From Chloroflexota bacterium (lineage in GTDB: Bacteria > Chloroflexota > Dormibacteria > Dormibacterales > Dormibacteraceae), in the NCBI GenBank assembly GCA_005879675.1, contig VBJE01000098.1, positions 1-20,519 of the forward strand: DNA of 20,519 nt, given 5' to 3'. Under the pieces are notes generated by a model. The model saw nothing but the letters and a program-made list of their open reading frames with translations. It was not told the origin of the DNA and made no database searches. Of this stretch, positions 6,300-13,845 are shown piece by piece. The position numbers were made by a program, and so were the translations under genes. The first letter of the stretch is position 1, and each line of letters begins with the position of its first letter.

Positions 6300-7035
6300 G
6301 CCGAACGAGCTCGGGCAGCACTTCGCCCGAGCGGCCGTGGATCACCACCTCCGCCAGCCGGTCGAACGGAGTCGGCTCGGCGTTGACCACGATCATGCGC
6401 GCGCCCGAGCGCACGGCCACCAGCGGAACGTCGGCCGCGGGAAAGACGACAAGCGATGTCCCCACCACCAGCATCACGTCCGATCGCGACGCGAGCGCGA
6501 AAGCCTCCTCGGTCGCGGCCTGCGGCATCGGCTCGCCGAACAGGACGACGGTCGGCTTGAGCACGGTGCCGCCGCAGCTCAGGCAGCGCGGAGGCATCTC
6601 GACGTCGAGCCTTGCCTGTACTTCCGACCGCGGCTCCCGCCGCCCGCAGCTCAGGCACTCGACCGTGCGTCCTGACCCGTGCAGCTCGACCACGTGCCGG
6701 CTGCCCGCGTCTCGGTGCAGGCCGTCGGTGTTCTGAGTCACCACCGCGACGATGTGACCGGCTGACTCGAGCGCCGCCAGCGCGAGGTGGCCCGGGTTGG
6801 GCTTCGCCTTCAACGCCACGCTGCCGCGCTGTTTTGCCACCGTCCAGTAAGCGGCGGGATCGGCGAGAAAGCTGTCGATCGACGAGACCTTGACGGGGTC
6901 GTACTTCGTCCACAGCCCGCCCTCGCCGCGAAACGTGGGGATCCCGCTCTCGGCGGAAACGCCCGCACCCGTCAGGGCGAGACCGTGGTGCGCGGCGGCA
7001 AGGAGCTCGGCTGCGCGATCGATGCCGTCAGGCAA
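6286..7035 (-). CDS. NAD-dependent protein deacylase, SIR2 family
   Basis: Sirtuins remove acyl groups from lysines using NAD. The protein has GAGVSAESGIPTFRG for NAD binding, TQNTDGLH, ELHGSG with the catalytic His, two CLSC pairs forming the zinc site, VVGTSLVVFPA, and VVNAEPTP near the end. The Tyr-x2-Arg desuccinylase signature of CobB-type enzymes is not evident after GGLW. An ATG at 7092 opens the longest frame (268 aa), but the extra 19 residues lie inside the cyclase gene and look like low-complexity read-through. TTG 7035 gives 249 aa, the normal size, and overlaps the cyclase stop by 8 nt, so I prefer it. It is the second gene after the adenylate cyclase. The end overlaps birA by 14 bp. 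Confidence 0.92.
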   Translation of the reverse strand: MPDGIDRAAELLAAAHHGLALTGAGVSAESGIPTFRGEGGLWTKYDPVKVSSIDSFLADPAAYWTVAKQRGSVALKAKPNPGHLALAALESAGHIVAVVTQNTDGLHRDAGSRHVVELHGSGRTVECLSCGRREPRSEVQARLDVEMPPRCLSCGGTVLKPTVVLFGEPMPQAATEEAFALASRSDVMLVVGTSLVVFPAADVPLVAVRSGARMIVVNAEPTPFDRLAEVVIHGRSGEVLPELVRLIDE

Positions 7036-8977
7036 AGACTTCTTGGGTGGTGTAGAGCTTGCGCTTGGCCGTGTAGGCGTCAGCAGCGGCATCCGTCGGG
7101 ATAGGCACCCACGGCGATCCTTTGTCCTCGCGGATCGCTGTCACCTTGAGGATGCGGAAGGTCTCCGCCGACTTGCCCTTCAGCTGCAGGCCCGGCATCT
7201 CGTCGACGGCGATGTAGTCGGAGCACGCCTGATACGTCGGCCAGCCAACGAGCAGGTTGAACGCCGGCGCGGCGCTGCAGAAGCGCGCCGCCGTGTTGAC
7301 CGTGTCGCCGAGCGCCGTGTACTGCAGCCGGTCCTGGCTGCCCATGTTGCCGACGACCGCGGCGCCGGTGTTGATGCCGATCCCCCACCCGATCGGGGGC
7401 AGCCCGCGCGCGGCGAGCTTGGCCTGCACCGCGGGCGCGCTACTGATGAGGTCGTAGGCGCATCGCACGGCGAGCAGCGCGTGGTTGGGCTGCGCGAGCG
7501 GTGCGTTCCACAGAGCCATGATCTCGTCACCGACGTACTTGTCGATGAGACCATCCCACTTGAGGACCAGCTTGCTCATCTCGTCGAGGTAGTCCTGGAT
7601 CAGCGCGAGCACGTCGTCCGCTCGCATCGTCTCCGACATCGAGGTGAAGCCCCTGATGTCCATGAAGAGCACGGTGAGGTCTCGTCTCTCCCCCCTGGAG
7701 ATGAGCTCTTCGACGGAACGCGTGGCCGCGAGCTGACGGGCGACGCGCGGGTCGATGTAGTGGCCGAAGATGCGTTCCACCTTGCGCCTCTCGCGTTCCT
7801 CGAGCACGTAGCGCGCGCCGAGCGAGAACGTCGCGCCGAGCACGATCGCGATGGGCGCGTAGAGAGGGTCGGCGAGGAAATCGTTCTGCCCGAGGGCATA
7901 GATGTAGAGGTAGTAGGCGAGGAGCATGGTCGCCGTGAGCAGCGCCGCCGCCCGAAACGAAAGCAGATACACGAGCAGGCCGACGAACGTGGCGAGGACC
8001 AGGACCGCGAGCTGGATCGAGATGTTCGGCTGCGCACGCACGTACCGGTCGGCAAGGATCGTGCTCATCGCGTCAGCCTGGATGCGATAGCCGTAGTTCT
8101 GGTTGTCGAGCATGCAGCGCTGTCGGGTCGGCGGGCAGAAGCTGTCGTCGTGGGCGAAGGCGACAGGTTGGGCATAGACATCACCGGCGTCGATGACCTT
8201 GGGTCCGACGACGACGATGTGATTGGTGATCAGCTCCGGATGAAGACAGGCGCCCACGAAGATTTGCGCGTACGTGCAGGTCGGGCCGCTGCCGCGGGTG
8301 AAGTTGATGAGCATCTGCCCGTTGACCAGGGGGATCCTGTGCTGGCCGAACTGGGCCGTGGAAGCCGTCGTCACGAGCGGATCGGTGATCCCGTCTGAGA
8401 TCCGCAGCGCCTGCAGGAAGGCAGGCTCCTGGCTCTCGTTCTCGTCGCAGGTGCGCTTGGGCCTCAGGGCCACCCCGCGCACCGCGTTGGCGGCGTCAGG
8501 CACCGCAAGCGTCTGCTCGCCGATCGCCTCGCCGACCTCGAATTCCTTGAACGGTTTCTGGTCTGCGGTGCAGACCAGCACGATCTTGCCGGCGGCTGCG
8601 GTCAAAGCCGCGATCAGCGGCTTGTTCGTGTCGAGGGGATGCGCTGGGTCCTCGATGTCGTCTGGCGTTCTGCTGAGGGGGACGTCGAACAGGATGACGC
8701 GAGGGTTGAGGCTCATCAGGTAGTTGATCGCCTGGGCGTGGTAGGCGTTGGAGACCAGGGGATAGCCGCCGAGGTTTTTCGCGGACACCTGGTCGATTGC
8801 GACCAGCGTGATCCGCGAATCGGGCGCCGGCGCCGGGAACAGGCGATCCTGTGCCGCGTCGAATGTTCCGGTCGTGAGGCCGGTTTGAGCTATGGCGATG
8901 ACCAGCAGCCCGGCCAGCAGGCCCGCGAGGGCGAAACGCCAGGACAGTCGCCAGTCGCCTACCCGTTCGCGCACCAT
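7028..8977 (-). CDS. CHASE2-domain class III adenylate cyclase
   Basis: A 649-aa membrane sensor-cyclase. Residues 12-31 form a first TM helix. Residues 35-315 form an extracytoplasmic CHASE2 domain with the family's ITLVAIDQVSAKNLGGYPL and RVILFDVPLS segments. Three TM helices follow (about 321-340, 343-362, 371-389), then a cytoplasmic cyclase domain. The cyclase has both metal aspartates (Asp440 in FMDIRGFTS, Asp484 in KYVGDE), the adenine-selecting pair Lys480 and Asp558, and Asn561 and Arg565 for the transition state, so it should be active on ATP. The reading frame opens at 9109, but the first 44 residues would lie antisense to the MFS gene and lack conserved features. ATG 8977 directly precedes TM1. 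The ligand of CHASE2 domains is generally unknown. Confidence 0.93.
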   Translation of the reverse strand: MVRERVGDWRLSWRFALAGLLAGLLVIAIAQTGLTTGTFDAAQDRLFPAPAPDSRITLVAIDQVSAKNLGGYPLVSNAYHAQAINYLMSLNPRVILFDVPLSRTPDDIEDPAHPLDTNKPLIAALTAAAGKIVLVCTADQKPFKEFEVGEAIGEQTLAVPDAANAVRGVALRPKRTCDENESQEPAFLQALRISDGITDPLVTTASTAQFGQHRIPLVNGQMLINFTRGSGPTCTYAQIFVGACLHPELITNHIVVVGPKVIDAGDVYAQPVAFAHDDSFCPPTRQRCMLDNQNYGYRIQADAMSTILADRYVRAQPNISIQLAVLVLATFVGLLVYLLSFRAAALLTATMLLAYYLYIYALGQNDFLADPLYAPIAIVLGATFSLGARYVLEERERRKVERIFGHYIDPRVARQLAATRSVEELISRGERRDLTVLFMDIRGFTSMSETMRADDVLALIQDYLDEMSKLVLKWDGLIDKYVGDEIMALWNAPLAQPNHALLAVRCAYDLISSAPAVQAKLAARGLPPIGWGIGINTGAAVVGNMGSQDRLQYTALGDTVNTAARFCSAAPAFNLLVGWPTYQACSDYIAVDEMPGLQLKGKSAETFRILKVTAIREDKGSPWVPIPTDAAADAYTAKRKLYTTQEVFA

Positions 8978-8985
8978 GTCGCCGG

Positions 8986-8992
8986 TATCGTA
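8986..8992. promoter_or_regulatory. Symmetric -10 box (TATCGTA) shared by the MFS and cyclase genes
   Basis: Rightward it reads TATCGT, 7 nt before the MFS GTG at 8999. Leftward it reads TACGAT, 9 nt before the cyclase ATG at 8977. The two start codons are only 21 bp apart, so the two promoters must use the same bases. Initiation at or next to each start codon is expected, giving leaderless or near-leaderless mRNAs. Confidence 0.55.
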
Positions 8993-8998
8993 GGGACC

Positions 8999-10231
8999 GT
9001 GCCCAAGCCCGTCGCTGAATCGCGCCGCATGGTGTTCCTGTACGTGGCCGCAGGTGCGGTTTTCGCCTCCATCGCGGCTCGGGGCCTCACCGTTCCGCTC
9101 TACGCCCACGACATGGGCGCGAGCCGGTTCGCGGTCGGAGCGCTTTTCTCGGTGGCGACGATCGCCGCCGCCTTCCTCTCGTTGCCATCCGGTGTGCTGG
9201 TCGACCGCTTCGGCGCCCGCACGCTGCTGGCCATATCGCTCGTGCTCACCGCCGTCTCTCAGCTCGCGATCGCGTTCACGACATCGGTGCCTCCGCTGTT
9301 CTTCTGGCAGATCGTCGGCGGGCTCGCGGCCGGGATCCAGCAGTCCGCCGTGTTCAGCGCGGTCACCGAGTCAGTGACGCGCAGCCGCCTCGGCCGCGCC
9401 ATGGGCTGGCTCACCTTCTCGATGCAGGTGGGCTTCTTCGTCGGTCCTTCGATCGCCGGGCTGGCGTTGCGGTGGATCGACCTTCGCACCGACATCGCGG
9501 TCACCACTGCGCTCCTGATCTTCACCGTGCCCGGCGCGATCGCCGCCAGCAACACCACCCAGCGCTCGGGGCGCGGCCTCTCGCTGCGCGAACCATTGCG
9601 GGCCCTCGCGCGCCAGCGCGCGTTCGTCCCGGTCACGATCGGGCTGATCGCCATGACCCTGGCGTGGGGCACCATCGGCGCCTTTCTGCCCGTGTTCGGC
9701 CGGGAGGCGCTGCTGCTGCCCAACTCGCAGGTCGGCTACCTGCTGGCGCTGCAGGCGATCGTCAACGGGGTGTCCCGCGTCCCGGCCGGGCGCCTGATCG
9801 ACCGCATACCCCAACGCTGGCCGATCATCTTCGTGGGCGCGGTCGGGTGGTCGATCGTGATGGTCGTCCTCGGCCACCTGAACGGCTTTCTCCTGCCGGC
9901 GCTCGTGCTCGCCATCGGCACACCGTTCATGGCCGCGGCGTTTGTGGCCATGGGCGTCGTGTTCGCCGACCTGTCGACAACGTCGACCCGGGGCGTGACG
10001 ATGGGCGTGTACGGCACGGTCCTTTTCCTCGGTCTGTCGGCGGGGCCACTGATCTTCGGCCCGGTCGTCCAGGGCTACGGTTACGCGGCAGGGTTCACCG
10101 CGTGCGCGGTGGCGGCGGTGGTGCTGGTGCTGGTGATGGCCGCGATGCAGACCGACCAGGTGCGCCGGCGTACAGCGCCAGCACCTGCCGGTGACTCGGA
10201 AACGCGATCTCCGGCCACGCGTCAGGTCTGA
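8999..10231 (+). CDS. Major facilitator superfamily transporter
   Basis: A 410-aa inner-membrane protein with a 12-TM MFS pattern. Motif A of the N-terminal half is clear (LPSGVLVDRFGARTLLAI), and a weaker copy (VPAGRLIDRIPQRWPII) lies in the second half. The sequence resembles drug/metabolite efflux-type MFS proteins, but no substrate can be named. The frame is open from 8639, but the early part is antisense to the cyclase gene and has no conserved features. GTG 8999 lies 7 nt after a TATCGT box, and ATG 9029 is the alternative. The last ~35 residues, from near TDQVRRR onward, are polar and lie antisense to the end of the NUDIX gene over 137 bp. Confidence 0.88.
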   Translation: MPKPVAESRRMVFLYVAAGAVFASIAARGLTVPLYAHDMGASRFAVGALFSVATIAAAFLSLPSGVLVDRFGARTLLAISLVLTAVSQLAIAFTTSVPPLFFWQIVGGLAAGIQQSAVFSAVTESVTRSRLGRAMGWLTFSMQVGFFVGPSIAGLALRWIDLRTDIAVTTALLIFTVPGAIAASNTTQRSGRGLSLREPLRALARQRAFVPVTIGLIAMTLAWGTIGAFLPVFGREALLLPNSQVGYLLALQAIVNGVSRVPAGRLIDRIPQRWPIIFVGAVGWSIVMVVLGHLNGFLLPALVLAIGTPFMAAAFVAMGVVFADLSTTSTRGVTMGVYGTVLFLGLSAGPLIFGPVVQGYGYAAGFTACAVAAVVLVLVMAAMQTDQVRRRTAPAPAGDSETRSPATRQV

Positions 10232-10646
10232 ACACCGCCACCTCGAGCATCTCCGGACCCGCCGCCATCTTCGAGCCCGGGCTCAGTCTTCCGCGGTAGG
10301 CGATGCCGACGATCGAAGAAGCGGTCGTCTTGGCGACGTGGTACACGCCCAGGAGCTCGATGAGCTCGACCTCGGCGCCGACCTCCTCCCAGCACTCTCG
10401 CACCGCGGCCACGGCTGGGTCCTCGTCGTGGTTCACGAAGCCCCCGGGAAGGCACCACAGGCCGCGGCCCGGCTCGATCGCCCGCCGGCCGAGGACAATG
10501 CCACCGTCGGCCTCGACGACCACCGCGGCCGCGACCTTCGGGTCGCGCCACAGGACGAAGTCGTCGTTCGGGCATGCCTCCAGCTCCCGGCCTTCGATGA
10601 TCCTGGTCACGAGCGGCGCGCCGCACTGGACGCAGAAGTGTCCCAC
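10095..10646 (-). CDS. NUDIX hydrolase
   Basis: A 183-aa protein with a complete NUDIX box: Gly69-x5-Glu75-x7-Arg-Glu-x-x-Glu-Glu-x-Gly within GFVNHDEDPAVAAVRECWEE. It would hydrolyse a nucleoside-diphosphate derivative; the substrate is unknown. The N-terminus looks like the zinc ribbon of NudC/NADH-pyrophosphatase-like proteins but keeps only Cys5, Cys8 and Cys25; the fourth position in CPNDDF is not Cys. The fold normally ends near HRQVLALYAG. The last ~25 residues are Pro/Ser/Arg-rich and come from reading antisense into the MFS gene. GTG 10646 lies 8 nt after a TACAGT box with no Shine-Dalgarno. Twin palindromes lie 57-116 bp upstream. Confidence 0.9.
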   Translation of the reverse strand: MGHFCVQCGAPLVTRIIEGRELEACPNDDFVLWRDPKVAAAVVVEADGGIVLGRRAIEPGRGLWCLPGGFVNHDEDPAVAAVRECWEEVGAEVELIELLGVYHVAKTTASSIVGIAYRGRLSPGSKMAAGPEMLEVAVFRPDAWPEIAFPSHRQVLALYAGAPGRSASRPSPAPAPPPPPRTR

Positions 10647-10654
10647 CGGGGTTG

Positions 10655-10660
10655 ACTGTA
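10655..10660 (-). promoter_or_regulatory. Putative -10 box (TACAGT) for the NUDIX gene
   Basis: On the minus strand TACAGT is followed by 8 nt and then the GTG start at 10646, leaving no room for a Shine-Dalgarno. A small inverted repeat, CCCGC (10661-10665) with GCGGG (10673-10677), lies immediately upstream, where a regulator could bind. Confidence 0.45.
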
Positions 10661-10702
10661 CCCGCTCTCTACGCGGGCGGATTCATTCCCGCCGGCTTCG
10701 GC

Positions 10703-10762
10703 CGATAGTCCGGACTCTTAGCCTCGTTGGGCCTCGCAAAGGGTCCTCAGTCCGGACTATCG
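10703..10762. repeat. Twin palindromes AGTCCGGACT, 42 bp centre to centre, forming a 14-bp inverted repeat
   Basis: CGATAGTCCGGACT (10703-10716) and AGTCCGGACTATCG (10749-10762) are perfect reverse complements with a 32-nt spacer. Each arm contains AGTCCGGACT, which is itself a perfect palindrome. The two palindrome centres are exactly 42 bp apart, four turns of B-DNA. Between them GCCTCG occurs twice with a 10-bp period (10721 and 10731). The element lies between the GGDEF stop and the NUDIX start. It is probably a pair of operator sites. As a terminator it would be unusual because no T-run follows on the minus strand. Confidence 0.75.
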
Positions 10763-10792
10763 CCACACGCGTCGAGGAGCGACGCCGACGGC

Positions 10793-11935
<1,143 letters not shown>

Positions 11936-12000
11936 GAAGTTCCGGATAGGTTAACGCGGCAATCTGAGACTTGGTTCTAGAAAGCTCACGTCTCCCAACC

Positions 12001-12020
12001 GGCGCTGGGAGGCGCTTGGA
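12001..12020. repeat. Tandem decamer in the GGDEF / MaoC intergenic region
   Basis: GGCGCTGGGA is followed directly by GGCGCTTGGA (9 of 10 identical). It lies in the 181-bp region 11936-12116, the longest stretch without a gene in the window. Apart from this repeat and the two -10 boxes at its ends I see no RNA gene, riboswitch or terminator in that region. Confidence 0.4.
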
Positions 12021-12101
12021 AGACGACCCTCGGGGACGGCCCGGAGTGAATTCGGCCTTAGGCCCCCACCTCGTCTCGCGAATGAAGTCATCCCTGCGGG
12101 C

Positions 12102-12107
12102 TATACT
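12102..12107 (+). promoter_or_regulatory. Putative -10 box (TATACT) for the MaoC-like gene
   Basis: TATACT lies 9 nt before the CTG at 12117, the only plausible start for the MaoC-like frame. No Shine-Dalgarno is present between them, so the mRNA may begin very close to that codon. Confidence 0.5.
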
Positions 12108-12116
12108 CGGCCCGAT

Positions 12117-12908
12117 CTGGAGCCGCTTTCCTTCGACGACCTTCCTCTTGGCGGCGAGTGGACGACGCGCCGCCGCACCGTCACCGAAGCCGAGATATCG
12201 CTGTTTGCCGGCGTCGCCGGCGACCTCTCGCCACTGACGATCGAGGTCGGCAAAGACGGCCCGCGGGCCGCGCCGCCGGCGCTGGTGGTCGCCATGGCCG
12301 TCGGCCTTGGCTCGGTCGACATGCCGGTGCCATCCGTCGCCGAGTGGGAGTGGCTGAACTGGAAGTTCCCGCGGACGGTGCATGCGGGCGACACGATCTA
12401 CGCGCGGTGGACGCTGACCCAGAAGCGGCCTCCCGTAGGCGGGGCGCCCTCGTCGATCGTGGTCTGGCGGGTCGACGTCCACACCCTGGACGGCGCCCTT
12501 TGCGCCGAAGGCGAGGTGGGGGCGAAAGTCAAGCGCAACCTCTCCGCGGCCCGACAGCCGCACGCACCTGAGCAGCCGGCGGCCACACCGGCAGCGACGG
12601 CCGCTCCAAGGCGGCGTCGAGGGCGTCGGGGAAGGCCCAACGGCACCGCCGTGCCCGAGCCGCCCGCGATCGCGGCGCCCCCGGCCTCAGCCGCCAAGCC
12701 CGAACGCGCGAGTGGCCCGTCGCGAAGGCGGAGGCGGCGCCGTTCGTCCGGGTCAGGGGCGAAGGATGAGGAGCACGAGCCCCGCGCGGCCCACGTGCCC
12801 GAGACCGCGGCGCCTCCGACCGAGGCAGCGCCCGCGCCGGCCACCGGCTCGCGCGGAGCCAACCGCCGAGGGCTGGGCGGAGTGCTGCGCAGGCTGCGAG
12901 GGACCTGA
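12117..12908 (+). CDS. MaoC-like hotdog protein with Arg/Pro-rich C-terminal tail, CTG start
   Basis: The first ~140 residues match the MaoC dehydratase fold: RRRTVTEAEISLFAGVAGD (18-36), an APPALVVAMAVGLG helix, and WKFPRTVHAGDTIYARW with later strands. In active R-specific hydratases an Asp-x4-His pair does catalysis. Here Asp36 is present but the His position is Thr41, so hydratase activity is doubtful. From about 145 to 263 the protein is disordered, with two Arg clusters (PRRRRGRRGR and SRRRRRRRS), acidic and Pro/Ala segments, and a final amphipathic GLGGVLRRLRG. No ATG, GTG or TTG exists in frame between the stop at 11952 and GTG 12285, which lies inside the fold. CTG 12117 (reading LEPLSFDDLPLGGEW) fits the expected N-terminus. 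The end lies 4 bp from ispH. Confidence 0.78.
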   Translation: MEPLSFDDLPLGGEWTTRRRTVTEAEISLFAGVAGDLSPLTIEVGKDGPRAAPPALVVAMAVGLGSVDMPVPSVAEWEWLNWKFPRTVHAGDTIYARWTLTQKRPPVGGAPSSIVVWRVDVHTLDGALCAEGEVGAKVKRNLSAARQPHAPEQPAATPAATAAPRRRRGRRGRPNGTAVPEPPAIAAPPASAAKPERASGPSRRRRRRRSSGSGAKDEEHEPRAAHVPETAAPPTEAAPAPATGSRGANRRGLGGVLRRLRGT

Positions 12909-12912
12909 CTCT

Positions 12913-13782
12913 CTAGGCCGGGACTTCCAGCGCCTCCAGGTGCTCGATCACGCGGCGCGTCAGCTGCGTCGGGGTCGACGCGCCACTCGTGACACCCACC
13001 CTGCGAACTCCCCTGAACCAGGCGACGTCGATTTCCTCCAGATTGTCGACCAGGTACGCCGGCTTGTGGCCGAGCTTCTTGACCACCTCGACGAGGCGTA
13101 GCGAGTTGGACGAGCGCGGGCTCCCGACGACGATCACGAGGTCGACCTCCTTCGCGGCCTCGACCGCTGCCTCCTGCCGCTCCTGGGTCGCGCGGCAGAT
13201 CTCGTTGTAGACCTCGGCCTGGGGGAAGCGCGCCTTGACGCGCCCGATCAGGTCCTCGGTGTCCCAGACCGACAACGTGGTCTGGCAGGTCACCGCGATC
13301 CGATCCCCGTCGAGTGCGAGGGCGTCGATGTCCTGGGGATCCTGGACGAGGTGGACCTTGCCAGGCGCCTCGCCCACCACGCCCTCCGGTTCCGGGTGTC
13401 CCTTGCGGCCGATGTAGACGACCTCGTAGCCCTTTCGCGCCAGGTCGGCGACCAGCTCATGGGTGCGGACGACGTCGGAGCACGTGGCGTCGACGGGCTT
13501 GAGCCCCAGCTCGACGGCGCGCTCTTTCACCTGCGGGGAGACCCCGTGGGCGGTGAAGATGACCGTGCCTTCCTTGATGTGCTCCAGCCCGGCCAGCCGG
13601 TTGGGCTGGTCGACGAGCGCGATCCCCTGCGCCTGCAGGTCGTCGGTGGCGTGGGTGTTGTGCACGAGCATTCCGAGCATGTGCACCGGACCGTTCGTCT
13701 CTTCGCGCACGCGCTTGGCGATCCGAAACGCGTCCACCACTCCGTGGCAGTACCCGCGCGGTGTGATCTTGAGTACCTCCAC
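12913..13782 (-). CDS. ispH: 4-hydroxy-3-methylbut-2-enyl diphosphate reductase
   Basis: IspH is the iron-sulfur enzyme that makes IPP and DMAPP in the last step of the MEP isoprenoid pathway. The 289-aa protein has the three cluster cysteines Cys12 (RGYCHG), Cys101 (DATCSDV) and Cys196 (NEICRATQ), with HNTHATDDL, FTAHGVSP, GRKGHPEPEG, TCQTTLS and VVGSPRSSNSLRL. It resembles the Bacillus-type enzymes (PRGYC near the very start). The start is GTG 13782. A near copy of its first ten codons starts at ATG 13832, out of frame (see the separate entry). It follows the Mca-like gene by 63 bp on the same strand. Confidence 0.95.
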   Translation of the reverse strand: MEVLKITPRGYCHGVVDAFRIAKRVREETNGPVHMLGMLVHNTHATDDLQAQGIALVDQPNRLAGLEHIKEGTVIFTAHGVSPQVKERAVELGLKPVDATCSDVVRTHELVADLARKGYEVVYIGRKGHPEPEGVVGEAPGKVHLVQDPQDIDALALDGDRIAVTCQTTLSVWDTEDLIGRVKARFPQAEVYNEICRATQERQEAAVEAAKEVDLVIVVGSPRSSNSLRLVEVVKKLGHKPAYLVDNLEEIDVAWFRGVRRVGVTSGASTPTQLTRRVIEHLEALEVPA

Positions 13783-13787
13783 CGGCG

Positions 13788-13832
13788 CTATCTCGCGCGG
13801 GGTCCCCGCGGCGTGACCTTCAGGACTTCCAT
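13788..13832 (-). other. Upstream ORF that copies the ispH N-terminus (MEVLKVTPRGPRAR)
   Basis: ATG 13832 opens a 14-codon frame whose first ten residues, MEVLKVTPRG, match the ispH start MEVLKITPRG at 9 of 10 positions. The frame ends at TAG, 5 nt before the ispH GTG. The two 30-nt segments match at 22 of 30 bases, with most differences at third codon positions. The copy is 50 bp upstream of the real start and therefore out of frame. A TAGACT box overlaps the preceding gene's stop 10 nt before this ATG, and GAGG lies 5 nt before it. It may be a remnant of a duplication or a translated leader peptide. Confidence 0.55.
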
Positions 13833-13845
13833 GACCGCCTCGAGT

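Noticed and set aside
6890..8398. Long plus-strand open frame (502 codons) opposite the adenylate cyclase
   Set aside because: It is the antisense shadow of a well-recognised CHASE2/cyclase gene, is rich in Arg, His and Glu as GC-rich shadows are, and shows no domain.
8639..8998. Upstream extension of the MFS frame
   Set aside because: It lies antisense to the cyclase CHASE2 region and has no conserved features. The first TM helix begins after 9029.
10703..10762. Reading the 14-bp inverted repeat as a Rho-independent terminator of the GGDEF gene
   Set aside because: No T-run follows on the minus strand and the loop would be 32 nt. The internal palindromes and 42-bp phasing fit operator sites better, though a transcript hairpin cannot be excluded.
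11936..12116. Possible riboswitch, T-box or tRNA in the longest intergenic region
   Set aside because: I could not find a T-box, tRNA cloverleaf or a stable conserved fold; only a tandem decamer and two -10-like boxes are visible.
12082..12237. Short plus-strand ORF from ATG 12082 as the true start of the MaoC-like gene
   Set aside because: It is in another frame, and its product has no similarity to the expected N-terminus. Joining the two would need a frameshift for which I see no slippery sequence.
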